DNA from: Gammaproteobacteria bacterium
GTDB taxonomy: Bacteria; Pseudomonadota; Gammaproteobacteria; Pseudomonadales; Azotimanducaceae
Length of the DNA: 64,000 bases
Assembly: GCA_026708185.1 (NCBI GenBank)
Contig: JAPOVK010000013.1
Span: 1-64,000 of the forward strand
Direction of reading: 5' to 3'
The position numbers and the translations under genes are program-made. Each line of letters starts with the position of its first letter. Positions within the stretch are counted from its first letter, which is position 1. This document shows positions 25,335 to 33,782 of the stretch, in pieces. Under the pieces are notes generated by a model that saw only the letters and a list, made by a program, of their open reading frames with translations, was not told where the DNA came from and did no database searches.

Positions 25335-28300
25335 GTGAGCGAAACGCCGGCTCTGGCACGACTGAACGGCGCAGCGGTGACGCGTGTGACGACCAGGGCG
25401 CTACTGCTGCTGGCGACCTTGGCGGCGCACGGCGCCTCGGGCGAGCGCCTTGGCGACTTCGACGGCGACGGCCGCGCAGACGTCCTGCTGCGGCACGCCG
25501 ACGGGAGCTGGCGCTACCACGGTAGTTCGGCGTCGGGATCACCGGGCGAGCCGGTTCGCATGACGCGCAAGCCCGAGTGGTACTGGGCGGGCGCTGGAGA
25601 CTTCAACGGCGACGGCAACGACGATGCCCTGGTGCGCCGCACAGACGGTGCGTGGCTCTACTACCCGGTGGACGGCTCCCGGGTGATCGTCGAGGAACGC
25701 GGGTGGGCGAACCTGACCCGCAACCTCGACTTCCGCGTGGCCGGCGTCGGAGACTTCAACGGCGACGGCCGCGACGACATCCTCATGCGCCGAACCGACG
25801 GTGCGTGGGTCTACTACCCCTTGAACGGGCGCCGGGTCGTCGCCGCGGAGCGCGGTTGGGCCAATCTTCCGCGCAACGTCGACTGGCGGATGGCGGGCAC
25901 CGGCGACTTCGACGGGGATGGCCGCACGGACGTTTTGCTGCGCCACGTCGAGGGCGAGTGGCGCTACTACGCGATGGACGGCCGGCGCGTGGTCGCCGAC
26001 CGGCCGAACGGAACGCGGCTGACGCAGGATCCGCTTTGGCAATTCGCCGGGACCGGCGACTTCGATGGCGATGGACGGGACGAGGTCCTGCTCAGGCACG
26101 CCGACGGTCGGTGGCAGTTCGGCGCGATCGACGACGAAGCCGCACGGGTCGCGGACCTGGACCGTGACTGGGCGTGGCGGCTGGTCGGCATCGGCGACAG
26201 CGACGGCGATGGACGCGACGACATCCTGCTGCGGCACGATGGGGGCAGATGGCTTTGGCATCGAGGCCGCGCGGGCCAGGCGCAGCCGGCGCTCTCGCAC
26301 GAAATCGCTTGGGCCATGCCAGCCCGGCCGGTTTACTTTCCGGACCCCGCGCTACGCACGGCGGTGGAGGACGCGTTGGGGAAGGCTGCCGGGGGGTTCA
26401 TCCGGCCCCGCGAATTGGCAGCCCTAGACACCCTAGTTGCGGACTTCGCCGGCATCACCGACCTGACAGGCATAGGATTCGCGGTCGGTCTCTCGTGGCT
26501 GAACGTCGAGTTCAACCGGATACAAGACATCGTGCCCCTTGCTGGCCTGGTCGGGCTGCAATCCCTGTATCTGCGCAGCAGCCGGGTTGCCGACATTGCC
26601 CCGCTCGCGTACCTGCCAGCGCTCCGGGTTCTCGATCTCGGCGACAACCGGGTCACTGATGTCTCGGCGCTGGCCGGGCTGGTGGCCCTGCGCTTCCTGG
26701 CCTTGGACCTGAACCACGGACAGCACACCGGTCATGCGGGCGCTGGCATCGAGGACATCGGGCCGTTGGCGGGGCTCACCCGGCTCACGCGCCTGGACCT
26801 GTCATTCAACCGAATCCGCGATGTCTCCCCGCTCGCGGGGTTGACGTCGCTTGCGAGCCTGGATCTGTTCCAAAACCTGGTCGTCGACATAACGCCTCTC
26901 GGCGAGTTGACTGGTCTGAGCCACCTCTCGCTCGCTAGGAACCGCATCGAGGATGTATCGACACTGGCCCGGTTCACGGCCCTGACGTCCTTGTGGGTCG
27001 GCGAGAACGATGTGTCGGACTGGTCGCCGCTGGCCGGGCTGACCCAATTGACCGGCCTGGGGCTTTGGGACAGCGGTGTCGAGGACCTCTCGGTGTTGGC
27101 AGAGCTCACCGAACTTAGGCGTCTGCATCTGGAAGACAACGACATCGAGGATGTATCGGTGCTCGCGAATCTTCCCTGGCTGACGAGGCTTGAGCTCGAC
27201 GGCAACCGGATCGCGGACATCGGTCCGCTGCGGGACCTGACACGCCTGACACGGCTGCACCTGGATCGCAATCGAATCGCTGACCTGTCGCCGCTTGCAG
27301 GGCTGCTGGCGCTCGAGTGGCTCACCCTCGGCAGCAACGCGATCGGCGACGTCTCCCCCTTGGCCGGCCTCACCGCCTTGGAGGTGCTTGACCTCGATCG
27401 AAACCGGATCGTGGACATCGCGCCGCTGGAGCAACTGACCCGCTTGAAGGAACTGCGCCTGGCGTTCAATCGGATCGCGGACCTCACACCCCTCGCGAAC
27501 AACCCCGGACTTGGCGAAGGCGACCTGGTCGACGTACGGGGGAATCCGCTGAACGCCGCTTCCGTCGCAACAGCAGTCCCCGCGTTGCTGGCACGCGGTG
27601 TCCACGTCGAGGCCAGTCCGCCCCCACGGCTGGCCGCTGTCCACGACGACCGCGTCGTGGTCTTGCACGTGGGGGAGGACATCGCGGCGCTCGACCTTTT
27701 CAGCGGGTTGCCGCTCGATGCTTATTCGTCGGCCCTCTACGCGCACTTCGGGGACGCGTTCGACTTCGTCATGTTCTTTTCGAACTTGGACGACCTCCGG
27801 GACCATGACGACTCACATTACGTCGGGGTGTATTCCTCGGTCCGAAACGACACGGCCGGGCTCGGACTGCGGATGTTCTACGACAACCGGTACGGTTCGG
27901 CGAAACGGCTCAAGGGCGTGATCCACTTTCCCTACAACCGTGCCCTGCTATTCGGCCCCGCGCTGCACGAAATGCTCCACGCCTGGGCGAACTATGCGAT
28001 TCCCTCGGCGGCGGAAGCCCACTGGGGCTTCAGCAGCGCCGACGGCCAGTTGGGCGGGTTCGACATCGCCAACCTCGTCGAACTCGGCGACGGTCGCTAC
28101 GCCGCAGGCGAGTTCGGCACGTTCGCGAACGGGGGCAACCGTCCGCCCTACAGCCCGATCGAGCTGTACTTTGCAGGGTACCTCCCGCCCGAGGAGGTGC
28201 CGGACCTGTGGGTCGCGGCCGATGGCGAGTGGCTAGTCGAGAACGGCAGCCCGGCGCGAACCCAGGACGGTCAGAGGGTTTTCTCCGCGAGCGAGGTGAG

Positions 28301-28676
28301 GACGTACACGATCGAGGACATCGTGGCCCGAAACGGCGCCCGCGTACCGGCCATGGCCGATGCCCAGTGGCACTTCCGCGTGGCCGCTGTCCTGCTGACG
28401 AACGACGAACACCCGGCGTCGGCAGCGCAGCTCGGTCTCTTGAGCGACCATGCGGCCCTCTTCAGCCGGCGCGGCAGCGACGGGCGGGAGGCGCACAATT
28501 TCTTCGAAGCGACCGGCGGGCGGGGATCGGTCGCGATGGACGGGCTCGCGCAGTTCCGCAAGGCCGCACCGGCGGCCGTTCGCGATCTGCCCGAATCCTA
28601 CGGCGTCGTGCCGGCGCCCCGTGCATCCATGGTCGAGGGTCGTTCCGGCCCGCTGGTGCGGAACCGCCGGGATTGA
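25335..28676 (+). CDS. Large secreted protein: FG-GAP repeats, leucine-rich repeats, HExxH metallopeptidase-like domain
   Basis: Up to 1113 residues. The frame opens with GTG at 25335, but GTGs at 25377 or 25386 give a better signal peptide (RALLLLATLAAHGASG). Residues about 40-330 hold six FG-GAP/VCBS-like units (GDFDGDGRADVLLRHADGSW type). About 375-745 hold some 15 leucine-rich repeats of 22 residues of bacterial type (LTRLDLSFNRIRDVSPLAGL). About 745-1113 form a domain with the zinc motif HEMLH at about 878-882, followed by HWGFSSADGQLGGFD and YSPIELYFAGYLPPEEVP. I infer a surface or secreted protein that binds a partner by its repeats and may cleave protein. It stands alone. Confidence 0.85.
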   Translation: MSETPALARLNGAAVTRVTTRALLLLATLAAHGASGERLGDFDGDGRADVLLRHADGSWRYHGSSASGSPGEPVRMTRKPEWYWAGAGDFNGDGNDDALVRRTDGAWLYYPVDGSRVIVEERGWANLTRNLDFRVAGVGDFNGDGRDDILMRRTDGAWVYYPLNGRRVVAAERGWANLPRNVDWRMAGTGDFDGDGRTDVLLRHVEGEWRYYAMDGRRVVADRPNGTRLTQDPLWQFAGTGDFDGDGRDEVLLRHADGRWQFGAIDDEAARVADLDRDWAWRLVGIGDSDGDGRDDILLRHDGGRWLWHRGRAGQAQPALSHEIAWAMPARPVYFPDPALRTAVEDALGKAAGGFIRPRELAALDTLVADFAGITDLTGIGFAVGLSWLNVEFNRIQDIVPLAGLVGLQSLYLRSSRVADIAPLAYLPALRVLDLGDNRVTDVSALAGLVALRFLALDLNHGQHTGHAGAGIEDIGPLAGLTRLTRLDLSFNRIRDVSPLAGLTSLASLDLFQNLVVDITPLGELTGLSHLSLARNRIEDVSTLARFTALTSLWVGENDVSDWSPLAGLTQLTGLGLWDSGVEDLSVLAELTELRRLHLEDNDIEDVSVLANLPWLTRLELDGNRIADIGPLRDLTRLTRLHLDRNRIADLSPLAGLLALEWLTLGSNAIGDVSPLAGLTALEVLDLDRNRIVDIAPLEQLTRLKELRLAFNRIADLTPLANNPGLGEGDLVDVRGNPLNAASVATAVPALLARGVHVEASPPPRLAAVHDDRVVVLHVGEDIAALDLFSGLPLDAYSSALYAHFGDAFDFVMFFSNLDDLRDHDDSHYVGVYSSVRNDTAGLGLRMFYDNRYGSAKRLKGVIHFPYNRALLFGPALHEMLHAWANYAIPSAAEAHWGFSSADGQLGGFDIANLVELGDGRYAAGEFGTFANGGNRPPYSPIELYFAGYLPPEEVPDLWVAADGEWLVENGSPARTQDGQRVFSASEVRTYTIEDIVARNGARVPAMADAQWHFRVAAVLLTNDEHPASAAQLGLLSDHAALFSRRGSDGREAHNFFEATGGRGSVAMDGLAQFRKAAPAAVRDLPESYGVVPAPRASMVEGRSGPLVRNRRD
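25347..25369 (+). repeat. 23-bp direct repeat, copy 2
   Basis: Exact second copy of the string at 25036-25058, here read in a different frame as residues 5-12 of the next gene's open frame. The 280-base gap between the genes also holds a 15-bp tandem repeat (CGTGCACCGGCTTCC at 25164-25178 and 25182-25196). The arrangement hints at a duplication or insertion that rebuilt this junction. Confidence 0.8.
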
Positions 28677-28691
28677 AAAGGGCGATGTTCC
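28672..28691 (+). repeat. Dispersed short repeat, copy 2
   Basis: ATTGAAAAGGGCGATGTTCC overlaps the TGA stop of the FG-GAP/LRR protein, so this repeat supplies the stop codon. Confidence 0.6.
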
Positions 28692-28817
28692 TTCCGGTGC
28701 GGGTACTGCGCCGCGTCGGTCCGCCCGACGACGTCAAGCGACGCCGGGGGCAGGCAGATGCCGCCTCCTCCGAGACGTATGCTTGATCCGGACCGGCGTC
28801 CGCGCGTGGCACGGCGC

Positions 28818-28903
28818 GGGCGGGGTTGTCCACGCCTTGTCCATGGTGCCGTTCCCCTTCGATCCAAGAGGCGCGGTGGACAAGGGGTGGGCAACCCCAC
28901 GCC
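28818..28903. repeat. Imperfect inverted repeat, possible miniature element
   Basis: The left arm 28818-28843 (GGCGGGGTTGTCCACGCC, then TTGTCCA) pairs with the right arm 28877-28903 with few mismatches, leaving a loop of about 33 bases. Copies 2 and 3 of the GATGTTC repeat lie outside it. No gene inside. Confidence 0.55.
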
Positions 28904-28906
28904 GAC

Positions 28907-28926
28907 ATTGAAAAGGGCGATGTTCT
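28907..28926 (+). repeat. Dispersed short repeat, copy 3
   Basis: ATTGAAAAGGGCGATGTTCT, differing from copy 2 by its last base, sits four bases after the right arm of the inverted repeat. Confidence 0.6.
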
Positions 28927-29573
28927 GCAAGCGGCCAGCGTTGGGACGACTCGCGCGGCGGCGTCGGAGGGCACGGATGCTTCGGGCAAGGTGCTAAGCG
29001 ACCGCATCACCGTGCTGTGCGGACGATGTGTTACCGGTTGGCACGCGGCGGTCCGATCGGCGCCCTAAGCCGTCGGTCCAGCGTCCCGTGATGTGGCGCG
29101 GTCGAACCGACCGAACACGCGAACGGCGACGACCACGCCCGTACCGCCGTTGAAACGGTCATGGTCTCCCGACGACCACCCCGGGGCATGACCGACGACC
29201 ACCCCGGGGCATGAAATGGACATTGCCCGCGGGACCGGTTGGCGAGGTGGTTGCCGGCGGGGAGAATGGTGGCGAAGGCGGGCGCGAGGTCGTCACCTTT
29301 AGTGGCGGGACCTGGTGACCCCGTTTTCAAACTGACCCGTCCGGTCGGCGGCGAGCCCCGGAGTGCCCGGCCGCGAGCCGTGGACGAGCAGCAAACCGCA
29401 ACCGCCGCGGCCGCGAGTTCCCCCGCCGCAGGCGGCGCGGTCGCATGCCGTCAACTTCGGCGTCGTTGCGTCGTGGCCTCCCCTTGCCCCGGGGCTGGCG
29501 GCCCCCAGGAATTTCACAGCAAAAGTGCGATGTCCCGCGGATGGCCGATCCGCGTCGCGCGACCAGGCTGACG

Positions 29574-29603
29574 TGATCGAGCGCACCGCGGCGCTGCTAC
29601 AAT
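29574..29603 (+). promoter_or_regulatory. Candidate promoter of the acyl-CoA carboxylase gene
   Basis: TACAAT at 29598-29603 is a good -10 box, with TGATCG at 29574-29579 as a weak -35 at 18 bases. It lies about 100 bases before the ATG at 29705, which has GGAGAA as ribosome site. Confidence 0.4.
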
Positions 29604-29704
29604 CGCGCGCCAACGCCGCGCCGACGGTGACGGCGTGGTAGGGGAGCGACCGCCGAACGCTACCGGCGGGCGCCCAACTAGCCGAAACGACCAGCGGAGA
29701 ATCC

Positions 29705-32700
29705 ATGCGTTTTGACGCCCTTTTGATCGCCAACCGCGGCGAGATTGCCATTCGAATCGCCCGTGCCGCGGCCGATCTCGGGCTGCGCACGGTTGCCGTC
29801 TATTCCGAGGACGACGAGACGAGTCTCCATACGCGCGTCGCCGACGAGGCGTACGCGTTGACCGGTCGGGGCGCCGCGGCCTATCTCGACGAGGAAGCGA
29901 TTGTCGAGGCCGCGAAGACGAGGGGTTGCGGGGCCATTCACCCCGGCTACGGCTTCCTGGCCGAGCGTGCGAGCTTCGCCCGCCGTTGCGCGGCGTCCGG
30001 CATCGTTTTCGTCGGCCCGTATCCGGAGCACCTCGAACTGTTCGGCGACAAGGGGCGTGCGCGGGCCGCCGCAGTGGCCGCCACCGTTCCCGTCCTCAAG
30101 GGCACCGACGTCGCCGTGTCCCTGGACGAAGCCCGCGCCTTCATGGCGTCGCTCGACGGCGGCGCGATTGTCATCAAGGCGATCGCCGGCGGGGGCGGTC
30201 GCGGCACGCGCGTCGTGGCCGACGCCGCCGAGATCGAGTCCGCCTACGCGCGTTGCCAGTCCGAGGCGCAGTCGGCATTCGGCGTGCCCGACGTCTACGT
30301 CGAGGAGTTCATCACCCACGCGCGCCACATCGAGGTGCAGATCCTCGGCGACAGGAACGGCGCCGTGGCGCACCTCGGCGAGCGCGAATGCAGCGTCCAA
30401 CGCCGCCACCAGAAGGTCGTCGAGGTCGCACCGGCGCCCGCCCTGGCCGACGAGATCCGCGACGGCGTGATCAGTGCGGCCGTCCAGTTCGCCAAGAACG
30501 AACGCTACTCCAACCTCGGCACGTTCGAGTTTCTCGTCGACGAGACGCGCGCGAATCAGCCCTACGTCTTCATCGAAACCAACGCCCGCCTGCAGGTCGA
30601 GCACACCGTCACCGAGGAGGTCACCGGCGTGGATCTCGTTCAATCCCAGATTCGTCTGGCGGATGGCGCGACGCTCCACGAACTGGGTCTCGACGCCCCC
30701 GACATCGCCACGCCGCGGGGTTTTGCGATCCAGGCCCGCGTCAATCTGGAGACCATCGGCGAGGACGGCTCCGTGCGCCCAGCGGGCGGCACGCTGAAGG
30801 CCTACGAGGCGCCCAACGGTCCCGGCGTGCGCACGGACGGCTTCGGCTATGCCGGCTACCGCACCAGCACGGCCTTCGACTCGCTGCTGGCCAAGGTCAT
30901 CGGGCATTCGCCATCCGCCGACCTCGAGAGCGCGATTGCCCGGACTTCGCGGGCGCTCGCGGAGTTCCGCCTCGAAGGCGTCGGCAGCAACATCCCGTTC
31001 CTGCACAACGTGATCAACCACGACGACTTCGCCGCCGGCCGGGTGACCACCCGCTGGGTCGACGAACACCTCGCCGAACTGGCGACGCCCGCGACGGCGC
31101 GGCCACGCTTCATCGCGGCGGAACCGAAGAAGCCGGATCCGGGTCAGGCCGGTTTCGCGGGCGCCCGCGTCGACACCAGCGACCCGCTGGCGTTGTTCGA
31201 CCATGACGCACGGGTCAAGGCGGAGGCCAGTCAAGCCGAAGTTGAGCCGGCTCCCGCGGTCGACGCGTCCACACCAGGTGTGGACGTGCCAGAAGGCACG
31301 TCCGGCCTCGGCTCGCCCATCCAGGGCACGATCGTCTCCCTCGACGTCGCCGCTGGCGACGAGGTCCGCGAAGGCCAGCAGGTCGCCGTCGTGGAAGCCA
31401 TGAAAATGGAGCACGTCATTGCCGCCGACCGCGACGGCATCGTCCGCGAGATCACGATGGCCGAAGGCGACGTGGTGCGCGAGGGCTACCCGATCGTGTT
31501 CATCGAGGAGGCCGAGGTCAGCGTCGATGCCGTGACGATGGCCGAGGAGCAGGACCTCGACTACATCCGGCCCGACCTCGAGCAGACCTACGAGCGGCAC
31601 GCCTACATCTACGACGAGAACCGCGCCGAGGCCGTCGCCAAGCGCTATGCGCGCGGCTACCGCATGCCGCGCGAGAACATCGCCCAGCTCATGGACGAGG
31701 GTTCGTTCAAGGAATACTGGCCGCTGATCGTCGCCCGCCAGCACCGCCGCCACGACATGGAGACCCTGCGCAAGAACACGCCTGCCGACGGCCTGATTGC
31801 CGGCATCGGTACGGTCAACGCCCCGCTCTTCGGCGAAGAAGCGGCGCGCACGATGCTGGTCCACTACGACTACACCGTGCTCGCGGGAACCCAGGGCGGG
31901 CGCAACCACTACAAGCAGGACCGCATGTTCGAGCTGGCGAACCGCTTCCGGATTCCACTGATCCTGTTCGGCGAAGGCGGCGGCGGGCGCCCCGGCGACG
32001 ACAGCGGCGGCCCGGGCGTCGCCTTCGACACCCACACCTTTACGCAGTTCTCGAAACTCTCGGGCCTCGTGCCGCTGATCGCCGTCATCAACGGGCGCAC
32101 CTTCGCCGGCAACACCGCCTTGGTCGCATGCTGCGACGTCATCATCGCCACCGAGCGCACCACCGTCGCCATGGGCGGCCCGGCCATGATCGAGGGCGGG
32201 GGATTGGGCATCTACACGCCGGAAGAGGTGGGCCCGATGTCCTTCCAGGTGCCGAACGGCGTCGTCGACCTGCTCGCCAAGGACGAGGAGGACGCCGTGG
32301 AGGTGGCCAAGAAGTACCTGTCCTACTTCCAGGGCACTGTCGAGCACTGGGAGGCGCCCGACCAGCGCCGCCTGCGCCACATCGTCCCGGAGAACCGCCT
32401 GCGCCTCTACAACATGAAGGACATCATCGAGACCATCGCCGACGTGGGCTCGGTGCTCGAGATCCGCGAGAAGTTCGGCATCGGCGTCATCACCGCCTTC
32501 ATCCGTGTCGAAGGCCGGCCCATGGGCGTGATCGCCAACAATCCGCATCACCTCGCCGGCGCCATCGACTCGGACGGCGCCGACAAGGGTGCGCGCTTCA
32601 TCCAGCTCTGCGACGCCTTCGACATCCCGGTGCTGAGCCTGATGGACTGCCCGGGCATGATGGTCGGCCCCGATGTCGAACGCACCGCCCTGGTCCGCCA

Positions 32701-33121
32701 CTGCGTGCGCATGTTCAACGCCGGCGCCAACCTCACCACACCGCTCTTCGGCGTCGTCGTGCGCAAGGCCTACGGCCTCGGCGTGCAGGCCATGTGCGGC
32801 GCGAGCGCCCTGGTCGGGTTCTTCACGGTGGCATGGCCGACGGCCGAGTTCGCCGGCATGAACATCGAAGGCTCGGTGAAGCTCGGCTACCGCAAGGAAC
32901 TCGCGGCGATGGAGGACCCGGAGGAGCGCCGGCTGGAATACGAGCGCCGCGTGGCCGCCTCCTACGAAAGCGCCAAGGCGATCAACGCGGGCGTCGGCGG
33001 CGGCCTCGACGACGTCATCGACCCGGCCGACACGCGAAGCTGGATCGCGAGCAGCTTGAAGCGGCTGCCGCCAGCGACGCCTAGGGACGGGAAGAAGTAC
33101 CCTTATATCGATACTTGGTAG
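29705..33121 (+). CDS. Single-chain acyl-CoA carboxylase (biotin carboxylase, BCCP and carboxyltransferase)
   Basis: A 1138-residue chain joining all parts of a biotin-dependent carboxylase. Residues 1-450 are biotin carboxylase (IANRGEIAIRIAR, GGGGRGTRVV, HIEVQILGD, FIETNARLQVEHTVTE). A linker leads to the biotinyl domain with EAMKMEH near residue 566. About 620-1120 is the carboxyltransferase (AGTQGGRNHYKQDRMFELA, LMDCPGMMVG, GVVVRKAYGLG). Such one-chain enzymes are known as long-chain acyl-CoA carboxylases, with broad acyl specificity; short-chain acetyl or propionyl enzymes are usually split. It would make 2-carboxyacyl-CoAs. It follows the repeat-rich gap, and the next gene begins 10 bases downstream. 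Confidence 0.93.
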   Translation: MRFDALLIANRGEIAIRIARAAADLGLRTVAVYSEDDETSLHTRVADEAYALTGRGAAAYLDEEAIVEAAKTRGCGAIHPGYGFLAERASFARRCAASGIVFVGPYPEHLELFGDKGRARAAAVAATVPVLKGTDVAVSLDEARAFMASLDGGAIVIKAIAGGGGRGTRVVADAAEIESAYARCQSEAQSAFGVPDVYVEEFITHARHIEVQILGDRNGAVAHLGERECSVQRRHQKVVEVAPAPALADEIRDGVISAAVQFAKNERYSNLGTFEFLVDETRANQPYVFIETNARLQVEHTVTEEVTGVDLVQSQIRLADGATLHELGLDAPDIATPRGFAIQARVNLETIGEDGSVRPAGGTLKAYEAPNGPGVRTDGFGYAGYRTSTAFDSLLAKVIGHSPSADLESAIARTSRALAEFRLEGVGSNIPFLHNVINHDDFAAGRVTTRWVDEHLAELATPATARPRFIAAEPKKPDPGQAGFAGARVDTSDPLALFDHDARVKAEASQAEVEPAPAVDASTPGVDVPEGTSGLGSPIQGTIVSLDVAAGDEVREGQQVAVVEAMKMEHVIAADRDGIVREITMAEGDVVREGYPIVFIEEAEVSVDAVTMAEEQDLDYIRPDLEQTYERHAYIYDENRAEAVAKRYARGYRMPRENIAQLMDEGSFKEYWPLIVARQHRRHDMETLRKNTPADGLIAGIGTVNAPLFGEEAARTMLVHYDYTVLAGTQGGRNHYKQDRMFELANRFRIPLILFGEGGGGRPGDDSGGPGVAFDTHTFTQFSKLSGLVPLIAVINGRTFAGNTALVACCDVIIATERTTVAMGGPAMIEGGGLGIYTPEEVGPMSFQVPNGVVDLLAKDEEDAVEVAKKYLSYFQGTVEHWEAPDQRRLRHIVPENRLRLYNMKDIIETIADVGSVLEIREKFGIGVITAFIRVEGRPMGVIANNPHHLAGAIDSDGADKGARFIQLCDAFDIPVLSLMDCPGMMVGPDVERTALVRHCVRMFNAGANLTTPLFGVVVRKAYGLGVQAMCGASALVGFFTVAWPTAEFAGMNIEGSVKLGYRKELAAMEDPEERRLEYERRVAASYESAKAINAGVGGGLDDVIDPADTRSWIASSLKRLPPATPRDGKKYPYIDTW

Positions 33122-33131
33122 CGGGAGTGGC

Positions 33132-33782
33132 ATGGGGGTGCCCGCTCGACTGCTTTGGTGTCTTGCGGTTGCGCTGATCGGCTTGCTCGGCGTGGTGCTG
33201 GCGATTTGGCTGCGTGACGCCGCCAGCGTCTCGCCAACGACAACTGGCGACGGCGTCGACGGTGGGCCGTTCGCCGACGCCCCCACCGACCCCGAGGCTG
33301 CCGAGACTCGCAGCGGGCCATTGCCCCTCACGCGGGGCGCCGGGCTCGCATGGTCGAAGGCGGACTCGACTCAGGTCGCCGCGGAGTGGGTACCGTCGCA
33401 CGGCGCGGAAGTGACGGGGGCGGTCTTCGTTGCGCTCGGCGAGGCGATGACGACCTGGCGGTCAGGGGATGCCGTCCAGATCGCGATTCCGCAACTTGGC
33501 GCGACCTATCCGGCGGTCATCGACCGCATCGACAGCGCGTTCGCCGGCAACCGCTCCTACATCGGCAAACTCGACGCGGACACGCGGGCTTTCTCGTTCG
33601 TGATCACCGTGGGGGCGCGGAACGTCTTCGGCTATGTCGGCACCCCCGACGGCACCTACGAACTGGTCGCCAACCGCCGTTTCGGTTGGCTGATGCCGAC
33701 GGCGAACATGGACGAACACGTCGACTACAGCAAACGGGACTACCTCCTGCCCGGCGAGACGAAGCCAGGAGTAAGCCGGTGA
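33132..33782 (+). CDS. Small membrane-anchored protein coupled to the large metalloprotease
   Basis: 216 residues. An N-terminal hydrophobic segment (LLWCLAVALIGLLGVVLAIWL, residues 7-27) is followed by a Pro/Thr/Asp linker and a soluble domain (GAVFVALGEAMTTWRSGD, FSFVITVGARNVFGYVG, ELVANRRFGWLMP). No family was recognised. Topology suggests a single anchor with the soluble part outside the cytoplasm. It begins 10 bases after the carboxylase gene but its stop overlaps the GTG start of the metalloprotease (GTGA), so it is likely an accessory, chaperone or inhibitor for that protein. That role is inference from coupling only. Confidence 0.75.
   Translation: MGVPARLLWCLAVALIGLLGVVLAIWLRDAASVSPTTTGDGVDGGPFADAPTDPEAAETRSGPLPLTRGAGLAWSKADSTQVAAEWVPSHGAEVTGAVFVALGEAMTTWRSGDAVQIAIPQLGATYPAVIDRIDSAFAGNRSYIGKLDADTRAFSFVITVGARNVFGYVGTPDGTYELVANRRFGWLMPTANMDEHVDYSKRDYLLPGETKPGVSR

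Larger units (their letters stand above)
28677..29704. other. 1-kb gene-free stretch rich in repeats
   Basis: No gene is supported. It holds copies of the ATTGAAAAGGGCGATGTTC repeat (28672-28691, 28907-28926) and an inverted repeat with about 26-base arms (28818-28843 and 28877-28903; core CTTGTCCA/TGGACAAG) between them. There is also a tandem duplication at 29171-29216 (unit CGACGACCACCCCGGGGCATGA), and strings near 29300-29335 and 29510-29535 that look like insertion-sequence ends. It reads as a graveyard of small mobile elements. The final 130 bases hold the likely carboxylase promoter. Confidence 0.6.

Noticed and set aside
28677-29704. tRNA or small RNA genes in the large gap
   Set aside because: No cloverleaf or conserved T-loop sequence was found by eye on either strand; a covariance search was not possible here.
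29678-33331. A 1217-codon antisense open frame
   Set aside because: Exact shadow of the acyl-CoA carboxylase gene in a complementary phase; the protein is Asp/Val/His-rich without any domain.
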